A stretch of DNA of 64,000 bases from contig JAJGBQ010000003.1 of assembly GCA_022457065.1 (NCBI GenBank), positions 2,852,001 to 2,916,000 on the forward strand, given 5' to 3'. The position numbers and the translations under genes were made by a program. The DNA comes from Curvularia sp. ZM96. Its lineage: Eukaryota; Ascomycota; Dothideomycetes; Pleosporales; Pleosporaceae. Under the pieces are notes generated by a model. It was not told the origin of the DNA and searched no databases. It was given only the letters and a program-made list of their open reading frames with translations. This document shows, in pieces, positions 57,481 to 64,000 of this stretch (positions are counted from its first letter, which is position 1; every line of letters starts with the position of its first letter).

Positions 57481-57779
57481 ATTGAATAGTGAAGCGGAGG
57501 TATTTCCGTACTTTTTGTAGTTGTTGTGCAAGCGGCGATTGGGTGCGTGAAGCGGCTACGGTCGTGTGGATCGCGTTGTATGTGAGCTTGCGTCGCGCGT
57601 GGTGTTCAACGAGCAAGAGTAGTGCAGCGCATAGTGGGATAGCTCTAGGGCTTTTTGCGGAGGGCCCGTGCACAGGCGGCAGCAGCAACATGTGAGCGCG
57701 ACGATCGGTCTTTCCTACAAACACTGACGGATTTGAAGTAACTTTGAGAGCACCGAGGAAGAAGATACCGGTGTCAAAC

Positions 57780-59163
57780 ATGAAAAGATCTGGTTCTACG
57801 CGCGTGGCGCGTAAGATTGGCAGCTACGACGACGACGAGTCTGGCGAGAGCGCCAACAGCTCGCAGAGCGAAGTACAGAAGCCTACAGGTAAGTCACAAA
57901 TTGTTTGCGATTACCAGCCTTTCTGACGTTGGGGAAACTCGCAGCGAACCTCTCCAGGCCTACCTGAAAGCTGGCAAAGGCTCTGTGCTAACTGGCATTG
58001 TAGTCGTCAAGCGGCCTGCGCTTGGTAAATCAAAGAAGCGCTCTTCGCTAAGGATATCCTTTGGCGCTGGGGAGGATGGCAATGATGGCGAAGAATCGAG
58101 CGACTCGGCGGTCGTGACGCCGAAAAAGGCGAACCTCAGTCGCATAGCTTTGGAGAAGAGCGCACAACTACGAGCTCGTTCACCACTTGTATCAGAGACA
58201 GCCAAACCAACCGAATATAGCAAAGACTATATCGCCGAACTACGAAACTCGACGCCATCAACACCGAGAGACCTGAAAGTATCTGGTGACGAAGAAGAGG
58301 AAACCCGCGCTCTAGATATTGCCTCCAAGTTTGGACCTATCGCGTCGCTCGAAACCTCGTCCGCAATACCTACACAAGCCGAAATACAGGAGAAGAAGGC
58401 GCGAAGGCGGCGGTTGGCACAGGAAGAGAAGGCGTTTGACGACGAGGACCAGGCCTGGGCATCCGATGATCAAGGAGAGGACGAATTCAGACAACATAGA
58501 AATGAGATTTCTCTGCGACCCAAAGACAAATGGGGAGAGACTCGCTTGGTACACGAAGACGAAGATATCGCGGAGGGTTTTGACGATTACGTAGAAGATG
58601 GCAAGATCGCACTCGGTCGCAAGTCAGAGAAAGAGGCACAAAGGCGGCGGCGGGCGGAAATGGCAGAGCTCATCAACGACGCGGAGGGTGCATCAGGAGA
58701 TGATGGATCGGGCGACTCTGATGAAGAGCGAAACCATGCCTTTGCTGCAGCCCAAGCACGGGCAGGCCGATACGGCCAGAAGATCGAAGATGAGGACGAT
58801 GGAACCAGAACACCGCCTCGGATTACGCCTCTGCCTGACCTGGACGACGTCCTTCAAGGTCTGACTATCGACATACAGGCAAAGAGGCAAAGAAAAGACT
58901 TGATCCTACAAAAGCTGCAAGACCTCAAGGACGACACGGCGAGGATCGAGGAACGGAAGAAGTACCTCCAAGAACAGCTGCAAAAGACGGGCGAAGAGTA
59001 CGAGAAGTTGCGTCAAGAGTCGGGTCTCCCGGCGCTGCCTGGCACCGGCATGGAGGGAGGAGGCCGACTTATCACAGAGAGAGGGCTAGATAGTCTGGGT
59101 GCTACACCTCTGGTTGGTACGCCGGTAGCTGGCACATCTAACGAGAACTCTGATAATGAGTAG
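57780..59163 (+). CDS. NTR2: Ntr2-like spliceosome disassembly factor
   Basis: A 422-residue protein in two exons; the intron at 57889-58003 (branch GCTAAC) joins SEVQKPT to VVKRPALGKSKKRSSLRIS. In yeast Ntr2 partners Ntr1 to recruit the helicase Prp43 to post-splicing complexes for intron-lariat release. The family pattern is a short acidic N-terminus, RPALGKSKKRSSLRISFG, SKDYIAELRNSTPSTP, a charged middle with AQEEKAFDDEDQAWASDD, an LPDLDDVLQGLTIDIQ block and a C-terminal coiled coil (QDLKDDTARIEERKKYLQEQ). It resembles the N-terminal half of GCFC2/PAXBP1, the metazoan relative. The assignment rests on overall pattern, so it is probable, not certain. It is divergent from SmG, another spliceosome gene. 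Confidence 0.78.
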
Positions 59164-59439
59164 CGTTTTGTTTGAACTGAGAGGCTTTGTTGGCTTGCAG
59201 TTGCATATGCGAGCCTAGCCTGTGTAATAATACAGATTTTCCTACCAGTTGCTCCATGACTCCTTGAACATCGCGCCATATAAACATAAGTAGACTCGAA
59301 TAACCACAAGGTGTATATCCTCTCAAAACTCCCTTCCCAATGCTGTTCTCTCGTGGTGTGGAATTGTAATCGGCAAACCCTTCTTCCACATCTACGCACC
59401 CTCTCTCTCTCCGTGGATCTGTTCTCCCTCATCATTGAC

Positions 59440-59760
59440 CTATTTATTCTCATCCAACTCCTGCCACACCTTCTTTATCCTTTCGCGCTTCTCCTTCGCC
59501 GCCTCACGGTTCTGGCGCGTGCGCTCAAGCCGGATGCCGCGCAGGCACATGTTGACTTTGTGTTTGGCGTCGGTGCAGTTGCCCGTGACTTTCCAGAGGA
59601 AGCCGTGCGCATGGCATTCTTCGAGGGCGGCGACGACGTCGGCGCAGCCTGAGGGTGCCGAGGTTAGCTGGGATGTCTCTGCGTGAGGTTGGGGAGGGGT
59701 GCATGGGTGGGGTGAGGGCGCACTCTTTTGGACTTCTTCGGTGTGGAGATGGGGATGCAT
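59440..59760 (-). CDS. CMC2: Cmc2-type twin CX9C mitochondrial protein
   Basis: Predicted 81-residue protein in two exons (59724-59760 and 59440-59648; intron 59649-59723 with branch GCTAAC). The start MHPHLHTEE is typical of Cmc2/COX assembly mitochondrial protein 2. The twin CX9C motif is CADVVAALEEC and CTDAKHKVNMC, oxidised by Mia40 in the intermembrane space. The C-terminus is a charged helix (RLERTRQNREAAKEKRERI). The intron is 75 bases, a multiple of three, and has no stop, so the unspliced message also encodes a protein (106 residues). I prefer the spliced form because homologues have only a few residues between HTE and the first cysteine. A Met 10 codons upstream (59790) exists but gives a less family-like start. 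Confidence 0.85.
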   Translation of the reverse strand: MHPHLHTEEVQKSAPSPHPCTPPQPHAETSQLTSAPSGCADVVAALEECHAHGFLWKVTGNCTDAKHKVNMCLRGIRLERTRQNREAAKEKRERIKKVWQELDENK

Positions 59761-60172
59761 GATTAAGCCACGTATTCGTGTGTCAGTCAATTCGAGCTAG
59801 GAAGCGTTGCTTCGTCGTGTGCGCAAGTGTATCGTGGGTGGCGCGTGGAAGTTGCAGTGCAGAGAGCCAATCTGATCTCAGTTTCTTGGACGAATCGCTG
59901 GAGATCTCACAAACTATCGACCGTACTACGTCCGAGCGCGCCTTTCTTCGGACTCGTGCTCCAACATCGGCCCTAGTTCGAAACGCGCTTTTGTTCGGAG
60001 ACTCTCAAGTAGATTAGTCATTGGCTGTTTACCAAATTCACTTGCGCGTAGGCTTCTCTTCGATTGATCGTGGGTGACCTTGTGTTGCCTGTTCGACAAT
60101 TCTTTTTTCCCTCCTCCGAGTTCCCCGCAACCAGGGCTGCCTCTCACTCACGCACACCCAACACAAGTCGTC
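59761..60172. promoter_or_regulatory. Divergent promoter CMC2/prefoldin 2
   Basis: A 412-base spacer between two divergent starts. No definite motif or gene was seen. Confidence 0.4.
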
Positions 60173-60860
60173 ATGGCCTCCCAAGCGCAGTTGAAGAAGC
60201 AACAAGGTATAGAAGACCGATTCTTAGCTCGAAATACGATTTCAGGCTGCTCACAGGTTGCAGAGCTTCAAACAACATACCAGAATTACAAAAACACGTT
60301 ACAAACCATTGCCTCCAAGATTGGCGATATCGAGCAGGAATCTGAAGAGCACAAGTAAGTTTCCATATTGCGTGTGAAGCAGCAGATCCTGCTGCTTTGC
60401 CATGGTTGTCACACCGCTTCTTCGGCGATCCAGGCCCTTGGCCCTTTGGAGGAGTTGTCTACTTTGTCCCCCTCAAAAGCGATCTACTTTTGGTCAAGTC
60501 ATGGGCTGCACAAGAATTTACTGATATATACTAGGCTTGTGCTAGAGACGCTGCAGCCACTTTCAGGCGACCGGAAATGCTTCCGCATGATCAATGGGGT
60601 CCTGACTGAGCGTACAGTCAAGGAGGTGGTCCCCATCTTGCAGACTAACTCGGACGGTCTCAAGAAAGCACTAGAAGAGCTAGTCAAGCAGTACAAGTCG
60701 AAGCAGGATGAGATGGAAAGTTGGAAGGTACGTGTGCCTGTTGTGCTAGAGTGTGGCACATCATGATTGCGTCTTTGGGTCTTGCAAGGGAAACGGACAG
60801 CTGACTTTGGCATTGCAGAAGAAGAACAATATCCAGGTTGTTCAACAGCCCGGGCAATAG
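60173..60860 (+). CDS. GIM4: Prefoldin subunit 2 (Gim4)
   Basis: A 119-residue beta-type prefoldin subunit in four exons, with introns at 60207-60263, 60355-60534 and 60728-60818. Prefoldin is a hexameric cytosolic chaperone that passes nascent actin and tubulin to CCT. The spliced protein reads MASQAQLKKQQELQTTYQNY for the first helix, ETLQPLSGDRKCFRMINGVL and ERTVKEVVPILQ for the beta hairpins, and a second long helix ending MESWKKKNNIQVVQQPGQ. RKC(F/Y)RM is the family signature and the KKNNIQVV end matches yeast Gim4. The two coiled-coil helices are of normal length. Exon 1 is only 34 bases, and the 180-base second intron is long for this region. Confidence 0.93.
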
Positions 60861-62134
60861 AAGAGTGCTAGATCATGCGGCACTTCTTTGACAGGGAGGG
60901 TGCACGACGTATGCTTGGTTCCACGTGGGCTACTACCAGCGTCAATGCGGCAAGATGTCGGCCGGTAGAGTCAGGAGAAATGGATACGGGCCTTCGCGGA
61001 AGAGTATAGCTCATCCGGGTCGGATTGTAGGGCCGCTATAGAGGGCGTGACTCGGTGGCTAGATGTTGCAAAGCATGTCACGATATGACAGCATGGCTTC
61101 CCCTGGAAGTCGAGATCGGACCCACGGGGGAGGAGTACGTATATAGCTCTGGTACTATAGCTCACGCTACGATATACAATATTGGAAATGTGATTAGTGA
61201 GGCAACGGCAGCACGTCAGAGCAGCGCGATGATGAAGAACGTCAATAGCACTGCATCCCCACTGACTGTGTAGCTGGCGAATGCAAAAGTACCGAAGACG
61301 ATGGGTTTCGAGGCCGAACTAACAAGCGATTAGCACGTGCTCTGCACCCTAGGCAGTGCTGCACGATGAGCTGTCCAGTTGGGCCCGAGTGAGCTGACGC
61401 ACCGATCGGCAATCAGCGTACCATGACCGTGGACACGTAGCTCATAGGGTACCGGCTATGATGGTTACGCGAAGAGAAGGATGAACGGTGAGGTTCCGAG
61501 GCCGTTGGTGGCTAGCGTGAACGTCATGGAGCGATAGAGAGAATAGTGAAGCTGAGAGAGCAAGGCTGTACATGCAACCGAGCCCAACAAGAAGGATTCC
61601 AGACTGACGTCTGCAGACGGCTGGGATTATGCTGAGGATAAGACACGCTGGCGTAGAAAATCAAAAGGAATATGGAGGAGTGCAGCAGGAAGACTTGGCA
61701 TGGCGATATGCGTGGGGTAAAGTAAAGAGGCTCTTCTCTCCATGTCTAGTCGAGCGCCGAGAGAGGTGTGGATAGAGCAGATGGCAGTGGAGTCTAGGAG
61801 GAGTCTAGGAGAATAGGCCCTGTAGCCGTGGCTTCGCGGATGGGGCAAAAGAGGGACTTGCAACGTGGGATTGCGTAGGGCTGTCGAATGAAAGCTGGTG
61901 GCACGGCTTGCATGAGGATCGCCGACTAGCGCATGGAGTTTGCAGGCGTGCTTTGACGACGGGCCGGTGGCAGGTGTAGAGCCGACGGGCAGGGAGGGCC
62001 TCCGGATGAGGATGGGCGGGCGAGAGCAGTGGTTCTGGGGCGGTTGAGGTGAATCGAGGTGGCCATGAAGACGAATCAAGCGCATGCGAATCGTCTCGGG
62101 GCGGGCCGAGATTGGTGCGTACCGTGAGCGCAGA

Positions 62135-62159
62135 GCGGCCAGCGGCCAGCGGCCAGCGG
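62135..62159. repeat. Tandem GCGGCCA repeat
   Basis: Three full 7-base units and a partial fourth in the HAP3 upstream region. Confidence 0.7.
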
Positions 62160-62245
62160 ACAATTGAATGGGCCGTCGACGTCCAAGCGTCGCCCCCATC
62201 TCGGGCGCGCTCTGAGCTTCCCCCATATCTTTTCCTCGCGCTCCT

Positions 62246-62250
62246 ATTGG
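62246..62250 (-). promoter_or_regulatory. CCAAT box (reverse) upstream of HAP3
   Basis: ATTGG on the plus strand in the context CTCCTATTGGCAGG, about 790 bases before the HAP3 ATG. It would be a CCAAT site for the complex that includes HAP3 itself. Single 5-mers are common, so this is weak. Confidence 0.25.
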
Positions 62251-62664
62251 CAGGCGCGTTACCATCTTGCTCTCCTCCACTACCTTCGCGACCAAAGCGG
62301 ACAGCTCGCGGAATCCATTGACGACACCGACGCCCGTCTGCGCCCGAAGCACGCCCTGCACCCAAGCTAGCCCGTCGCCCTGCTCTCTTCCCCCAACGAC
62401 TGTTTGCATAGCGGCCAGCCATCGTCACACGGGCTACCAGGCTACCACCAAGTCGACACGAAGACACCAAGCCCCTCTGGATACGTGTAAGTGGGCGTCA
62501 CTTGTCTCCAACTGGCCGTCCGACTCGCGCAGCGTGCCGCAACCGCCTCCCCGCTGCGATCGCGCCTACCACCTCTGCCCACCAGCCGGCCGCTCTTACC
62601 TGCTTTCCGCCCTGGGTGCGACAGTGGCACCTGCCGCTGTCGCCATCAGGAGCTGGCCTCGGAC

Positions 62665-62694
62665 GCGGTTGCGGTTGCGGTTGCGGTTGCGGTT
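62665..62694. repeat. (GCGGTT)5 microsatellite
   Basis: Five perfect tandem GCGGTT hexamers about 340 bases before the HAP3 ATG, followed by related GC-rich sequence. Probably variable in length between strains. Confidence 0.8.
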
Positions 62695-63036
62695 CAGCCG
62701 CCGTGGCCATCGCAATCGCAGGCGCAGTCGCGGCCGTCCTCGCCCTCTCGGCCCGCTGATTTGCTCTTTGGCTGACTCGATCAAGCAGTTCGCGTGTCCC
62801 CCGCCCTCTCCACTCGGTCGCAGCGACTCTCGTACGTCGTCAGCTGCTTCCCAAGCTCATCCTGTCTGCACTGGTTGCATGCCGCTAACCGCTTCCTCTC
62901 CTCAGCATCCTCGTTACACCAGTGACCCGCAGGCTGCATACTCGGCCGCCAGCTCGCCCCATCTTCTCTCCCAGTGACGTGGTTGCCAACAAAATCGTCG
63001 CCAGCGCATACGCCTGCCGACCGCGCAACCGCTAAA

Positions 63037-64000
63037 ATGTCGGCCTCACCCCCAAAGCAGGAGGGCGTGGAACCAGTCCAGTCGCCTGACGAAGAACAGC
63101 CCATGGACCGGAACACAGAAGAGAACACAGCACAGATTGGTTACGAGTTCGAGGTCAAGGAGCAAGATCGATGGCTTCCAATCGCCAATGGTACGTCTGT
63201 TTCTCTGGCCCTTCTCTCCCCCTCGTTGATTTGCCCTCCCCCGTCCATCTTATCTGCACGTCGACGAATGGCTCCAACGGCTGCGCATCTCTCTCTGGAT
63301 GCCCGCAGAACCTTCCTCTCCAACTGCGCGTGCCTGCGTCGAACCGCCTAAACCTGTACTTTGCTCCAGCCACTCAGCGTCCTGCGGTGCCTGGAAATTC
63401 CCCGACGTGCAGCTTGCGCCATGTCGCCCTCTCCTCCACACTCATCTACTTCCCCGCCACAATTGACGCCAAAGAGCTCAAGCACAAGTCCTGGTTCTCC
63501 TTCAGATGCTAACATTCGTAACTTTGCTCCAGTCGCTCGAATCATGAAGATGGCTCTTCCCGAAAACGCCAAAATCGCAAAGGAAGCCAAGGAATGCATG
63601 CAGGAGTGTGTGAGCGAGTTTATCTCGTTCATCACAAGCGAGGGTATGTGCTTTTTTTTCTTCTTCTCATCGATATGTCGAGCTATTCGCTAATTCTCTC
63701 CACAGCCTCCGAAAAGTGCCAGCAGGAGAAGCGCAAAACGGTCAACGGAGAAGACATTCTCTTTGCCATGACCTCCCTTGGCTTCGAAAACTACTCGGAA
63801 GCCCTGAAGATCTACCTGTCCAGGTACCGCGAAGTAAGCTGCCACTTTTTCCTTAACCCCCCCTCCTGTCCTTCTTTTGTTGCCTACTGTTTGGCGAAAA
63901 CGTTTATCTGAACTATTGGTATTGATTGGTGGTACGAGACCCTCCTCGCAAATCAGAACAAGCCACCCACTGGGCAGTTTGCAGCCGGGTCCGGCGGGCC
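63037..64000 (+). CDS. HAP3: CCAAT-binding factor subunit HapC/Hap3 (NF-YB), 3' partial
   Basis: The start of an NF-YB protein, the histone-fold subunit that pairs with Hap5/NF-YC and binds CCAAT boxes with Hap2/NF-YA. Exons seen: 63037-63190, 63533-63643, 63706-63833, and a likely fourth from 63957 that runs off the window. Splicing over the 342-base first intron restores DRWLPIANVARIMKMALPEN, the diagnostic NF-YB start; then AKECMQECVSEFISFITSE, ASEKCQQEKRKTVNGEDILF and MTSLGFENYSEALKIYLSRY complete the histone fold. The N-terminal 45 residues are acidic (EDEEQP-like) and not conserved. The last exon begins NKPPTGQFAAGSG, so the tail is Gly/Pro-rich and cut by the window edge. The acceptor at 63956 is plausible but less sure than the others. 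Confidence 0.93.

Larger units (their letters stand above)
60861..63036. other. Long intergenic region upstream of HAP3
   Basis: Almost 2.2 kb without a recognised gene. The second half is GC- and CT-rich with short repeats. Frames such as 61627-62409 (minus) and 62267-62977 (plus) overlap each other and have Ser/Pro/Arg-rich sequence with no domain. The last several hundred bases are probably the HAP3 promoter and long 5' leader. Confidence 0.45.

Noticed and set aside
61627..62409. 260-codon minus-strand open frame upstream of HAP3
   Set aside because: It overlaps other long frames on both strands in GC-rich sequence, is low in complexity and shows no domain. Such frames are expected in GC-rich DNA.
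62665..62694. Telomere-like repeat
   Set aside because: The unit is GCGGTT, not TTAGGG, and the tract is only five units long, so it is an ordinary microsatellite.
1..64000. CRISPR arrays, prophage, insertion sequences or bacterial operons
   Set aside because: None were found. The intron-rich genes and fungal families show this is nuclear eukaryotic DNA.

Overview
The window is a gene-dense piece of nuclear DNA from a filamentous ascomycete (Pezizomycotina). The signs are many short GT..AG introns (about 46-120 bases) with CTAAC-like branch sites, compact intergenic spaces, divergent and convergent gene pairs, a HET-domain gene, and fungal families such as kexin, a SulP permease with a STAS tail, GH16 and GH18 enzymes, Rtc4 and a HapC-type CCAAT factor. 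A Dothideomycete (Pleosporales-like) fits the overall feel, but that is an inference from memory and was not tested.

Layout. 1-7 kb: the 3' part of ERV46 (ER-Golgi cargo receptor), a short Mex67-like mRNA export protein, and a sulfate permease. 8.8-15 kb: NOP14 (small-subunit processome), an uncharacterised one-TM protein with ARM-like helices divergent from it, and VPS53 (GARP tethering complex). 15.7-19.2 kb: an intracellular-type GH18 chitinase and YTH1 (CPSF30). 19.2-23.3 kb: a more accessory-looking stretch with a 741-residue HET-domain protein and an intron-containing tRNA-Ala(CGC). 23.3-31.2 kb: a secreted GH16 beta-glucanase, ERG10 thiolase and the spliceosomal GTPase SNU114. 31.5-43.8 kb: an Rtc4-domain protein, RCL1, kexin (KEX2) and a very large PhoD-like phosphatase. 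44.2-51.2 kb: a damaged-looking tRNA-Ile(TAT)-like gene, a cytosolic dipeptidyl peptidase V and KRE33/NAT10. 51.7-64 kb: a CLIP-170-type microtubule plus-end protein, an ACAD10/11-type phosphotransferase, SmG, NTR2, CMC2, prefoldin subunit 2 and the start of HAP3/HapC.

Most genes are core housekeeping. RNA metabolism is well represented: NOP14, RCL1 and KRE33 all act in the 90S/SSU processome; SNU114, SmG and NTR2 act in the spliceosome or its recycling; YTH1 and the Mex67-like protein act in 3' end formation and export. Several pairs share short divergent promoters (NOP14/ARM-like, ERG10/SNU114, RTC4/RCL1, SmG/NTR2, CMC2/PFD2).

I rebuilt exon structures by hand from splice signals, reading-frame continuity and family conservation. 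All coding sums come out in frame, but no transcript evidence was available. I found no clear novel multi-gene system. The best leads are the Mex67-like protein without an NTF2-like domain, the tRNA-Ile-like gene with a T-loop insertion that contains a Pol III stop signal, and a tRNA-Ala(CGC) whose body looks like tRNA-Pro.
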